Shown here: positions 9,241 to 18,200 of the stretch, one piece after another
How the letters are laid out: every line of letters starts with the position of its first letter
Position numbering within the stretch: position 1 is the first letter of the stretch
Assembly (NCBI RefSeq): GCF_020523825.1
Contig: NZ_JAJALK010000004.1
Location: forward strand, 124,001-188,000
Reading direction: 5' to 3'
DNA length: 64,000 nt
Source: Methylobacterium brachiatum
GTDB lineage: Bacteria > Pseudomonadota > Alphaproteobacteria > Rhizobiales > Beijerinckiaceae
The notes under the pieces: generated by a model
The model's input: only the letters and a program-made list of their open reading frames with translations
Database searches by the model: none
Told to the model about the DNA's origin: nothing
Made by a program: the position numbers and the translations under genes

Positions 9241-9759
9241 TCACCGCACCGTCACCTGATCCTTGATCTTCTCATAGACCGCCCGGCTGAGGACGCGCTT
9301 CGACAGGAGCTGGTCCACGGAGGCGTAGGGGCGCTTGGCGATGATCGCCCGGCCGATCGCGCCGCCGCCCCGGAGCTTGTTGAGGTCGGCCGCCGAGGCG
9401 GTGTTGAGGTCGAGGAGGACCGGGGCCCGGGGGCCGGCGGACTCCTCGGCCCGGTCGATCTCGGCCTGGCCCTGCTGGACCGGCACGGGCTCGTTCGGGA
9501 AGGCGAGGGCGTCGGACGGCATCTGGGCGGGACGCGCGGGCACCGCCTCCGGGGGCGGCGCGGCAGGCCTGGGGGCGGGCTCCGGGGTCCGCGGGGGCGC
9601 GGTCTGCTCCGCCGGGACGGGCTCGGCCGGCGCCTCGGCCACGGGGGCCGGGATCGGCGCGGGCGGCGGGTTCGGCAGCAGGAACTGCACCAGTGCCGCC
9701 AGGATGCCGGCCAAGATCAGTAAGACCGAAATACGCAGGATTGCAGGGCCGCTCAGCAC
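9241..9759 (-). CDS. Membrane-anchored ComEA-like helix-hairpin-helix protein
   Basis: A 172-residue protein: one N-terminal transmembrane helix (residues 8-28), a long Pro/Ala-rich linker (about 30-110) and a C-terminal helix-hairpin-helix domain (DLNTASAADLNKL ... GRAIIAKRPYASVDQLLSK). The domain is typical of ComEA-type DNA-binding proteins, which hold DNA at the cell surface or in the periplasm during uptake. The rigid linker fits a tethered periplasmic domain. No other competence gene is adjacent, so a role in DNA uptake is inference. Confidence 0.75.
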   Translation of the reverse strand: MLSGPAILRISVLLILAGILAALVQFLLPNPPPAPIPAPVAEAPAEPVPAEQTAPPRTPEPAPRPAAPPPEAVPARPAQMPSDALAFPNEPVPVQQGQAEIDRAEESAGPRAPVLLDLNTASAADLNKLRGGGAIGRAIIAKRPYASVDQLLSKRVLSRAVYEKIKDQVTVR

Positions 9760-9884
9760 GCGTCACTCGACGATGAAATTACACTCTTCAGGCCTCAGAT
9801 AATGCGCTCTCTACCCGTCGGCCAATCGGACGAAGGCCACCCGAGCCCGGCCGTCGACAGGCAATCCACCCAGGTCGGCCGCCG

Positions 9885-11729
9885 GTGAGCGTTCGGATCG
9901 CCCGCCTCGGCGAGCGCCTGGGGGCGCTGCGCTACCTGCCGGCCCTGTTCCGCGAGATCGCCGCGGCGAGCCCGCGCCTGCTCGCGGCGAGCTTGATCCT
10001 GCGCCTCGTGGCGGCCTGCCTGCCGATCCTGTCGCTCTACCTCGCCAAGCTGATCCTCGACGGCATCGTGGCCGAGCATGCCCGCCCGGCGCCGGCGGCG
10101 GGGCTTTCGGACTGGCTCGCCGATCCCCGCCGGGCCCGGCTCGTCTGGCTGGTGGCGGCCGAGCTCGGGCTGGCCCTGCTCTCCGACCTCACCGGCCGGC
10201 TCGCGAGCCTGACCGAGACCCTGATCGGCGACCTCTACGCCAACGCCGCCTCGATGCGGCTGATGGCGCATGCCGCCTCCCTGGACCTCGCGCAGTTCGA
10301 GGACAGCGCCCAGCAGGACCGGCTGGAGCGGGCGCGCCGGCAGGTCAGCGGCCGCACCGGACTGATCGGCACCGTCTTCGGGCAGTTCCAGGCCCTGGTG
10401 ACGCTGGCCTCGCTCACCGCCGGTGTGGCGGCCTTCACGCCCTGGCTGGTAGTGCTGATCGCCGCCGCCCTGGTGCCGGCGCTCCTCAACGAGTGGCACT
10501 TCACCAAGGCCGGCTATCGCCTGGCCTGGATCCGCAGCCCGGAGCGGCGGCGGATCGATTACCTGCGCTACCTCGGCGCCAGCGTCGAGACCGCCAAGGA
10601 GGTCAAGCTCTTCGGCCTCTCGGGCTACATCACCGCGCTCTACGGGGCGCTGGCGCAGACCCTGCTCGCCGAGAACCGGGCGCTCGCTACCGCCCGGGCG
10701 CGCTGGGGTTTCGCCTTCGCGAGCCTTGGCACCCTGGCCTATTACGCGGCCTACGCGGTGATCGTCTGGCGGACCGTGGCCGGCGCCTTCTCGATCGGAG
10801 ACCTCGCCTTCCTGGCCGGCGCGTTCCAGCGCCTGCGCGGCGGCATCGAGGGGCTGCTGCTGGGGCTCACCCAGATCAGCGGGCAGGCGCAGTATCTCGA
10901 CGATTTCTTCTCGTTCTTCGCGATCCGGCCGGAGATCCGCTCGCCCGCGCAGCCCGTGCCGGTGCCGAGCCCGATCCGGAAGGGGCTGGTGTTCGAGGAT
11001 GTCGGCTACCGCTATCCCGGAACCGAGACCTGGGCCCTGCGCGGCCTGTCCTTCGCGGTGCGGGCCGGGGAGACCGTGGCGCTCGTCGGCGGCAACGGCG
11101 CCGGCAAGACCACGATCGTCAAGCTGATGACCCGGCTCTACGACCCGCACGAGGGCCGGGTGCTCCTCGACGGGCGGCCGCTCGCCGCCTACGACCTCGA
11201 CGACCTCCGGGCCCGGGTCGCGGTTATCTTCCAGGATTTCGTCCGGTTCGACCTCACCGCCGGCGAGAACGTCGCGGTCGGCCGGATCGCGGCGGCCGAC
11301 GACCGGGACCGGATCGCGGCGGCTGCCGCCCGAGGGCTCGCCGCCCCGGTGATCGAGCGTCTGCCGGAGGGCTACGCCCAGCCGCTCGGCAAGCGCTTCG
11401 CCGGCGGCGTCGACCTGTCCGGGGGCGAGTGGCAGAAGGTCGCCCTGTCCCGGGCCTATATGCGTGAGGCCGAGATCCTGATCCTCGACGAGCCGACCGC
11501 GGCCTTGGACGCTCGGGCCGAGCACGACGTGTTCGCCCGGTTCCGGGAGCTGTCGGCGGGCCGCACGACGGTGCTGATCTCGCACCGCTTCTCGACGGTC
11601 CGGATGGCCGACCGGATCCTGGTCCTGGAGGGCGGCCGGCTGCTCGAGGAAGGCAGCCACGCCGCCCTGATGGGGCAGGGCGGCCGCTACGCGGAGCTGT
11701 TCACCCTGCAGGCGCAGGGCTATCGGTGA
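9885..11729 (+). CDS. ABC exporter, fused permease and ATPase
   Basis: A 614-residue half-transporter with an N-terminal transmembrane domain (about residues 1-330, several long hydrophobic helices) and a C-terminal nucleotide-binding domain. The ATPase shows Walker A GGNGAGKTT, signature LSGGEWQKVALSRAYMR, Walker B ILILDEPTAALDA and the switch His in LISHRFSTVRMAD. It would work as a homodimer exporting an unknown substrate. The start is GTG 9885. No substrate-indicating neighbours. Confidence 0.9.
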   Translation: MSVRIARLGERLGALRYLPALFREIAAASPRLLAASLILRLVAACLPILSLYLAKLILDGIVAEHARPAPAAGLSDWLADPRRARLVWLVAAELGLALLSDLTGRLASLTETLIGDLYANAASMRLMAHAASLDLAQFEDSAQQDRLERARRQVSGRTGLIGTVFGQFQALVTLASLTAGVAAFTPWLVVLIAAALVPALLNEWHFTKAGYRLAWIRSPERRRIDYLRYLGASVETAKEVKLFGLSGYITALYGALAQTLLAENRALATARARWGFAFASLGTLAYYAAYAVIVWRTVAGAFSIGDLAFLAGAFQRLRGGIEGLLLGLTQISGQAQYLDDFFSFFAIRPEIRSPAQPVPVPSPIRKGLVFEDVGYRYPGTETWALRGLSFAVRAGETVALVGGNGAGKTTIVKLMTRLYDPHEGRVLLDGRPLAAYDLDDLRARVAVIFQDFVRFDLTAGENVAVGRIAAADDRDRIAAAAARGLAAPVIERLPEGYAQPLGKRFAGGVDLSGGEWQKVALSRAYMREAEILILDEPTAALDARAEHDVFARFRELSAGRTTVLISHRFSTVRMADRILVLEGGRLLEEGSHAALMGQGGRYAELFTLQAQGYR

Positions 11730-11743
11730 GCGTCACGGTCTCG

Positions 11744-11834
11744 AAAGGTCCGGGACCTTTCGCGGGTCCAGGGCGGCGCCCTGGTCCATCGGGCCTCCGC
11801 CCCGATACCCCGCCAAAGGGCTCAGCCCTTTGGG
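11744..11834. repeat. Dispersed repeat family 5 (AAAGGTCCGGGACCTTT)
   Basis: A series of small palindromes: AAAGGTCCGGGACCTTT, then CCAGGGCGGCGCCCTGG, then CAAAGGGCTCAGCCCTTTGG. The same series, in the same order, occurs at 30695-30804. It lies just after the ABC exporter and may help end transcription. Confidence 0.75.
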
Positions 11835-11921
11835 AACTCCATATTGCGGGCCGCCCCGATGCCCGAGGATTGCCCCTTTCGCGTCGCCTGCTATCTGGCG
11901 GACCTTGAACCGGGATTATCC

Positions 11922-12842
11922 ATGCGCCTCTCGCATCTCCTGACGGCCGGCCTGCTCGTCTCCGCCTGGGGGGCACACGCCGCGCCGGCCGTATCCGAGC
12001 CGCCGGCCCCCGAGGCTAAGGCCGAGGCCCCCGCACCTGGCCAGGAAGCCAAGGAGATCGTTCTGGCCAACCACCGGGCGGTCTACGACCTGTCGCTGGC
12101 CGAGGGCGGCGGCACCCGCTCGGTGGAGAGCGCCCGCGGCCGCATCGTCATCGATTTCCGGGGCGATGCCTGCCGCGGCTACACGATGCTGACCCGGCAG
12201 GTGACCGAGCTCTCCTCGGGCGAGACCGGCCCGCGCCTGTCGGACATGCGCAGCACCACCTTCGAGGGCGGCAAGGGCCGCGAGTTCCGGTTCAAGACCA
12301 CGACGCTCACCAACAACCAGCCGGCCGCCCCGGTGGACGGCACCGCCTCGGAGCAGGGGCAGGGGGAGTCGGTCACGGTGAAGCTCAAGGGCGCGGCCAA
12401 GCCATTCACCGTGGAGGGACCGGTCCTGTTCCCGAGCGAGCACATGCGCCACCTGATCGCGGCAGCCCGCGCCGGCCAATCGACCCTCTCGGCCAAGGTG
12501 TTCGACGGTTCCGACGACGGCAAGAAGATCTACGACACCTTCGCGGTGATCGGCCATGCCGGAACCGGCCCGGCCGCGGATACCGCCCGCGACAAGCCCC
12601 TGCGCGACGGCCCGCTCGCCGGCATGCCGCACTGGCCGGTGCGGCTAAGCTACTACACGCCGGGGGTGGGCGAGCGGACGCCGATCTACACCCTCGGCTT
12701 CGACCTCTACGAGAACGGCGTCAGCGGCGCCCTCAAGCTCGATTACGGCGAATTCGCCATCCTGGGCGACATGACCGCCCTCGACATCGACACCCAGGCT
12801 GGCCGCGCCGCCAAGGATGGAGACAAGGGCTGCACGCCGTGA
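11922..12842 (+). CDS. eipB: EipB-family (DUF1849) periplasmic envelope protein
   Basis: A 306-residue exported protein with a signal peptide (HLLTAGLLVSAWGAHA, cleavage near residue 20) and an EipB/DUF1849 beta-sheet domain. Two cysteines, Cys84 (GDACRGYTM) and Cys304 (KGCTP at the C-terminus), sit where the family's conserved disulfide pair is expected. In Brucella EipB is a periplasmic protein needed for envelope integrity. I start it at ATG 11922 because the frame upstream runs into the repeat region. Confidence 0.85.
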   Translation: MRLSHLLTAGLLVSAWGAHAAPAVSEPPAPEAKAEAPAPGQEAKEIVLANHRAVYDLSLAEGGGTRSVESARGRIVIDFRGDACRGYTMLTRQVTELSSGETGPRLSDMRSTTFEGGKGREFRFKTTTLTNNQPAAPVDGTASEQGQGESVTVKLKGAAKPFTVEGPVLFPSEHMRHLIAAARAGQSTLSAKVFDGSDDGKKIYDTFAVIGHAGTGPAADTARDKPLRDGPLAGMPHWPVRLSYYTPGVGERTPIYTLGFDLYENGVSGALKLDYGEFAILGDMTALDIDTQAGRAAKDGDKGCTP

Positions 12843-12863
12843 GGCTGAAGCCTGCAGAACCAT

Positions 12864-12981
12864 CCCGTCATTCCGGGGCGCCGTAGGCGAGCCCGGAAAC
12901 CAGATCCGCCGACGATGCAAAACCGAGGACCGTCCGAGGTTCTGGATTCCAGGCTCCGCTGCGCGGCCCCGGAAAGACAAG
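12864..12981. repeat. Dispersed repeat family 2 (CCCGTCATTCCGGGGC)
   Basis: Left arm CCCGTCATTCCGGGGCGCC, right arm GGCTCCGCTGCGCGGCCCC with an inner CCAGATCC / TCTGGATTCC pair. It is in the same orientation as the copy at 35041-35180 and inverted relative to that at 34506-34646. It lies between eipB and the convergent DUF3572 gene. Confidence 0.75.
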
Positions 12982-13032
12982 GTAGGTGACGAGACGTCCG
13001 CGGTTCGACCCCAGACGCGGCAAACCGCCGCC

Positions 13033-13368
13033 TCAGGCCCAGTCGTCCTCCGGCTGCGGCGACAGGATGCGCCAGGCCGCGGCGATCCGTTCGGGCTTGA
13101 TCTCCAGCGCCCCGGCGCAGGCCATCAGCACGCCCTCGTCCCCCATCACATGGTCGAGGACGCCCGCCAGGAAGGCCGGTTCCTGGGCGCTTTCCCGCAG
13201 GGTCTCGGGGCTCAGGCCGCTCGCCGCCAGGAAGGGCAGGAGGCGGTCATCCTCCGCCACGATCCACAGCAGAACGTCGAGGGCGAGCCGTTCCGCAGAT
13301 TCGGCCCCTTGAAGAGGTTTGCCATTCATCAACATGTGATCGCTACAAAGGTCATCAAGGGGCTTCAC
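13033..13368 (-). CDS. DUF3572 family protein
   Basis: A protein of about 100-111 residues with the DUF3572 pattern: [32 protein letters not shown], then [15 protein letters not shown]. Its function is unknown. It lies divergently, some 40-80 bp from divK, an order found in many alphaproteobacteria. The start is uncertain: GTG 13368 gives the longest form, while ATG 13335 or 13329 would begin nearer the conserved part. Confidence 0.8.
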   Translation of the reverse strand: MKPLDDLCSDHMLMNGKPLQGAESAERLALDVLLWIVAEDDRLLPFLAASGLSPETLRESAQEPAFLAGVLDHVMGDEGVLMACAGALEIKPERIAAAWRILSPQPEDDWA

Positions 13369-13409
13369 GGCCCGCTAATCATGATCGGCGCGCACCGGGA
13401 CATCGGATC

Positions 13410-13781
13410 ATGAAAAAGACGGTGCTGATCGTCGAGGACAACGAACTGAACATGAAGCTGTTCAACGACCTCTTGGAGGCGAACGGCTACGCGACCCTGA
13501 AGACCGCCCACGGCATCGAGGCGATCGAGCTGGCCCGCGCGCATCACCCCGACCTGATCCTCATGGACATCCAGCTCCCCGAGGTCTCCGGCCTCGAGGT
13601 GACCAAATGGCTCAAGGAGGATGACGACCTCAAGAGCATTCCGGTCATCGCCATCACGGCCTTCGCCATGAAGGGCGACGAGGAGCGGATTCGCGAGGGC
13701 GGCTGCGAGGCCTATCTGTCGAAGCCGATCTCCGTCGCGAAGTTTTTGGCAACGGTTCGCGCGTATCTTGAGCCTCGGTGA
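13410..13781 (+). CDS. divK: Cell-cycle response regulator DivK
   Basis: A 123-residue single-domain receiver with acidic pocket EDN (9-11), phospho-acceptor Asp53 (LILMDIQLP) and the conserved Lys in LSKPI; there is no output domain. In Caulobacter DivK is controlled by PleC and DivJ and regulates the DivL-CckA-CtrA pathway. Placement directly upstream of pleD and next to DUF3572 is the standard alphaproteobacterial context. Confidence 0.95.
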   Translation: MKKTVLIVEDNELNMKLFNDLLEANGYATLKTAHGIEAIELARAHHPDLILMDIQLPEVSGLEVTKWLKEDDDLKSIPVIAITAFAMKGDEERIREGGCEAYLSKPISVAKFLATVRAYLEPR

Positions 13782-13860
13782 CGCCGGAGCGGCGCGCCGA
13801 TAACGGCGAACGGCCGACCGCCCCGGGCGGAACCGCGCAACCGCGCGTCAGCGAGGAACC

Positions 13861-15234
13861 ATGTCGGCCCGCGTCCTGATCGTCGACGACCTGTTCCCGA
13901 ACGTGAAGCTTCTCGAGACGAAGCTCGGGCTCGAATATTTCGACACGATCGCCGCCATGAACGGGCCGGACGCGATCGCGATCTGCGAGAAGGGCCTGTG
14001 CGACCTCGTCCTGCTCGACGTGATGATGCCCGGCATGGACGGGTTCGAGGTCTGCCGCTACCTGAAGAACAACCCCGTCACCGCCCACATCCCGGTGGTG
14101 ATGGTCACGGCGCTGGACCAGCCCTCCGACCGCCTGCGCGGCCTCGATGCCGGCGCCGACGACTTCCTCACCAAGCCGGTGGACGACACCGCCCTATTCA
14201 GCCGGGTGCGCAGCCTCGTGCGCCTCAAGGCGGTCACCGACGAGCTGCGCCAGCGGGCGCTGGCCTCGCGCGAGTTCGGCATCGGCGACCCCCTGGCGTT
14301 GGCCACCGCCGAGACCGGCCTCGACGCCAGGATCCTGCTGATCGAGGACCGGCCCGGCTCGGCCGAGCGCATGGCCGGGGCCCTGCGCCAGCACCACGCG
14401 GTGACGATCGAGCCCGACCCGCAGGCGGCTCTGCGCCTGGCTACCGAGGGTGGGTTCGACCTCGCCCTGGTGAGCCTCGACCTCGCCGGGTTCGACGGCC
14501 TGCGCCTGTGCAGCCAGCTCCGCTCGCAGGATGCCACCCGGGCGATGCCGCTGATCATGGTGGCCGAGGAGCACGACCGCGCCCGCGTGGTGCGCGGTCT
14601 CGATTTCGGCGTCCACGATTTCCTGATGCGCCCGGTCGACCGCAACGAGCTGATGGCCCGGGTCCGCACCCAGGTGAAGCGCAAGCGCTTCACGGACGCC
14701 CTGCGGGGCGCCATGCAGGCCTCCCTGCAGCTCGCCGTCACCGACGCGCTCACCGGCCTGCACAACCGGCGCTACCTCGACAACCATCTCGGCGCGCTGT
14801 TCGCCGACGAGGCCGCCCGGCGCCCGGGCCTCGCCGCCCTGATCCTCGATATCGACCGGTTCAAGGCGATCAACGACAGCTACGGCCACGAGGCCGGCGA
14901 CGAGGTGCTGCGCACCTTCGCCGAGCGGGTCCGCCAGGACACGCGGCCGGTGGACATCGTCGCCCGCTACGGCGGCGAGGAGATCGTGGTGATCCTGCCG
15001 GAGGCGGGCCTGGCGGAGGCCCGGGCCATCGCCGAGCGCATCCGCGAGAAGGTCGAGGCGCTGCCGTTCTCGGTGCAGCGCGCGACCCGGACGATCCCCG
15101 TGACGGTCTCGATCGGCGTCGCGATCCGCCACCCGGAGGATGCCGGCCCGGGCGACATGCTCAAGCGCGCCGACATCGCCCTCTACCGGGCCAAGGCCGC
15201 GGGGCGGAACCGGGTCGAGCAGCAGGCGGCCTAA
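13861..15234 (+). CDS. pleD: Diguanylate cyclase response regulator PleD
   Basis: A 457-residue protein with two receiver domains and a C-terminal GGDEF domain, making cyclic di-GMP. The first receiver carries Asp53 (LLDVMMPGMDG). The second (about residues 155-275) is degenerate at the acceptor region. The active site GGEEI lies at 371-375 and the inhibitory I-site RPVD at 362-365, five residues upstream, so product inhibition is expected. It follows divK by 79 bp. In related genomes rpmG usually follows pleD; here the next gene is the convergent autotransporter. Confidence 0.96.
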   Translation: MSARVLIVDDLFPNVKLLETKLGLEYFDTIAAMNGPDAIAICEKGLCDLVLLDVMMPGMDGFEVCRYLKNNPVTAHIPVVMVTALDQPSDRLRGLDAGADDFLTKPVDDTALFSRVRSLVRLKAVTDELRQRALASREFGIGDPLALATAETGLDARILLIEDRPGSAERMAGALRQHHAVTIEPDPQAALRLATEGGFDLALVSLDLAGFDGLRLCSQLRSQDATRAMPLIMVAEEHDRARVVRGLDFGVHDFLMRPVDRNELMARVRTQVKRKRFTDALRGAMQASLQLAVTDALTGLHNRRYLDNHLGALFADEAARRPGLAALILDIDRFKAINDSYGHEAGDEVLRTFAERVRQDTRPVDIVARYGGEEIVVILPEAGLAEARAIAERIREKVEALPFSVQRATRTIPVTVSIGVAIRHPEDAGPGDMLKRADIALYRAKAAGRNRVEQQAA

Positions 15235-15240
15235 GGGGGT

Positions 15241-18200
15241 TTACCAGCGCAGGTTCAGGCTGCCCCGCATGGCATGGTCCTGGGCGCGTTCGCCCACCTG
15301 ACCGGTATAGGCGAGCCCCAGCGTCAGACCCGTCGCAACCCGCGCCTCGATCCCCGCCGAAGCCACGACCGCGTCCCGCGCCAGCGGCACCCCCGCGGTC
15401 TGGAACGCACGCCCGCCCGCGAACGCCACCAGCGCCCGCGGCACCACGTCCCCGAACGCCCGCCTGTAGCCCACGAGGCCGCGCGCCAGAACCGGGACGT
15501 CCAGGCCCAGAAGATCCGCCAGACCGATCTCACCCTGGACGCCCGCGGTCGCCGTCTGCACGGCGTCATGGTGCCCGGAGATCCGCAGCGCCGCCGCACC
15601 GCCGCGCTCCTCGAACCCGTCGCGCCGGACATGCAGCGTCGTGCCGCCCACGAAGGGCTCCAGCACCCCCGGACCGTAGGCGATCCGGTACCCCGCCTCG
15701 CCGAAGGCCTGAAGCGTGTCGCCGCCCGCCTTCCCGGTCACCGCCTGCGAGAAGCCGGGGAACTGCACCTGGCGCCGGGTGTCGAACGCCTCGCTGCCGT
15801 AGACGGCACCGCCCCGTAGCTCCACTGCGCCCAGGGACGCCCTTCCATAGATCGCCCCGAACGCGCTCTCCACCTGGCCGCTCGACCGCCGCGCCGGAAT
15901 GTCGAACCCGGCGACGCTATAGCCCGCCGCCACGCCTACCCGCAGATCGGTCAGGCCCGGCAGGCTCAGCGCGCCGAACCCGGTCTCGGCCCCCAGCACG
16001 AACCCGCCCATATCCCGGGTCAGGCGGGCGGCGTTGCCGTTGCCGCGCGTGCTGCCGAACGCCCCCAGGGCCTGGCCCCAGAGCGAATAGTTCGCCCGCG
16101 CCGGCGCGACCGGAACGAGGCCGATCGCCGGCTCGCCGGACAGAGCGGCCGCGTAGGCTGCCGGGACGGTGGTGCCGGCGGGGATCCGGCCGGCGAAGCC
16201 CGTTTCCGACCACAGGCCCGCCGCCTCACCAAGGGGCGCCATGCCGAAGCGCAGGTGATCGAGCAGCGTCGCCTCGACGATCGCGGCGCTCTGCGCCACG
16301 ACGCCGATATCGGCAGCATGGGCCTCGCCGGAGATCGCGTTGAGGGCCTGGGCCGCGCCCGGGGCGGTCTGGTTCAGCACCGCGGTGGCCACCTGGGCGG
16401 CCGGGGAGGCGACGACCACAGTGGTGCCGCCGCTGTTGCTGATCGTCGTCGTGGTGGTCCCGTCGGCCGCCACGCTGGTATGCACCGTACTCGCCTGCGT
16501 CACCGTTGGCGCGGCCGGGCTGGCCGAGGCGCTCTGGGTCGTCGCCGAGGGCTGGGCGGTCGAGGCGCTCTGGGCCGTCGCCGATGGCTGGGCGGTCGAG
16601 GTCACGGTCGGCCCGACGCCGTTCAGCGCCGCCGCCGGCCCGGTCTGGTTCGGCGTTGTGACCACGCTGGTTATCGGCGCCGTCTGCGCGAAGCCCAGCG
16701 ACACGCTGTGCGCATCGTAGTTCAAGGAGGGCGTCAGGAAGGCGAGGTTGCTGGTCGTCTGCAGCGCGGAGAATCGGCCCGTCACCCCGCCCGTGGCGGT
16801 CAGCAGCGTGTAGCGCAGCGCCGGCGTGTAGGTTCCGGCGCCGGCCAGAACCTGGACGGTCCCGCCCTGGAGCGCCACCGGACCGGTCACGTCGGTGCGG
16901 TCGTTGGCGGCGGGCGTCAGCTTGACCGTGTAGAACGAGCCCGCCGCGAAGGTTAGCGGCCCGTGGATCGACAGCGTGCCGATTACCGCGGCGCTGCCCG
17001 GTGCCAACCGGCCGCCGGCCTCGATCAGCGGATCGCCGATCTTGCCCGAACCCGCCAGCGTGCCCCCGCGCCGGACCGTCACCTCCGAGGCGCTCAGCAC
17101 CCCGTCGATCTGCAGCGTCCCGCCCGCCACCGTGGTGGCGCCCGCATAGGTGTTGCGGCCGGCGAGGATCGTGGTGCCTTCCCCGTCCTGGACGAGGCCG
17201 CCCGGCCCGGTGACCGACCCGTTCAGGGTCAGGCTCGTCCCCGAGGCGGGGCGCAGGCGGGCGTCGACGGCCAGCGTCACCGGCCGGGCCGTGGCGAGGC
17301 TGGCGGTCGTCACCAGGGTGCCGCCATCGAAGCGCAGGCCGCCCGCCGACGCGCCGAGACTGGCGTCGGCGGCGACCGCCAGCGTCCCGCCGAGGAGCGC
17401 GGTGCCGCCGCTGTAGCTGTTGCTGCCCGAGAGGGTCAGGGTTCCGGTCCCGGCCTTGGCCAGGCCGCCGCTGCCCGTGATCGTGCCCGAGAAGGCGGTG
17501 GAGCTGTTGTCGGCCCCGGCCGTCAGCGTACCCGCGCCGAGGCTGATGCGGCCGGCGCCCGCCAGCGAGCCGATGCCCTGGTCGAATCCCGCCAGGTCGA
17601 GGGTCGCGCCGGAGGCCACCGCCACCGCCGAGGCCGGCGCGAACGCCCCGGCCGCCCCGGCCCGCAGGGTGCCGCCCTGGATGGTCGTGGTGCCCGAATA
17701 GGTGCTGGCGCCGGTCAGGATCGCGGTGCCGGTGCCGAGCTTGGTCAGGCCATAGCCGTTGCCGCCATCGCCGATGCCGCCGGACAGCGTCAGCGTGCCG
17801 CTTCCACCGAGGGCGGCATCGCCGGCCAGCGTGATCGCGCCCGAGACCCCGGCGGCGCCGGTGCCGGTGAGCGCCCCCGCGCCGCCCGCACCGGAGCCGG
17901 CCAGGGTCAGGGCGTTGGCGATCGTGACACCGTTGACGTCGAGCGTGCCGCCGGCCGTGACCTTGGCGGCAGAGGCGCCGAGCGCCGTGGCATTGGCGGC
18001 GCTGAGCCTGCCGCCCGAGACCGTGGTGGCGCCGGTATAGCTGTTGGCACCGGTCAAGATCGTGGTGCCAGCGAGATGGCTGACCGTGCCGGTTCCGGTG
18101 ATCGTCGGCACGAAGGTGACGGCCGAGCCATCCGGGCTGCCGGTGTGGTTGAACGTGATCGTGCCGGTGCCGGCGCCGAAAGCCACCTCGACGGCCTGCA

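Noticed and set aside
9795..11660. 621-codon minus-strand frame antisense to the ABC exporter
   Set aside because: The exporter on the plus strand has all ATPase motifs in order; the antisense frame is Gln/Arg/Gly-rich noise.
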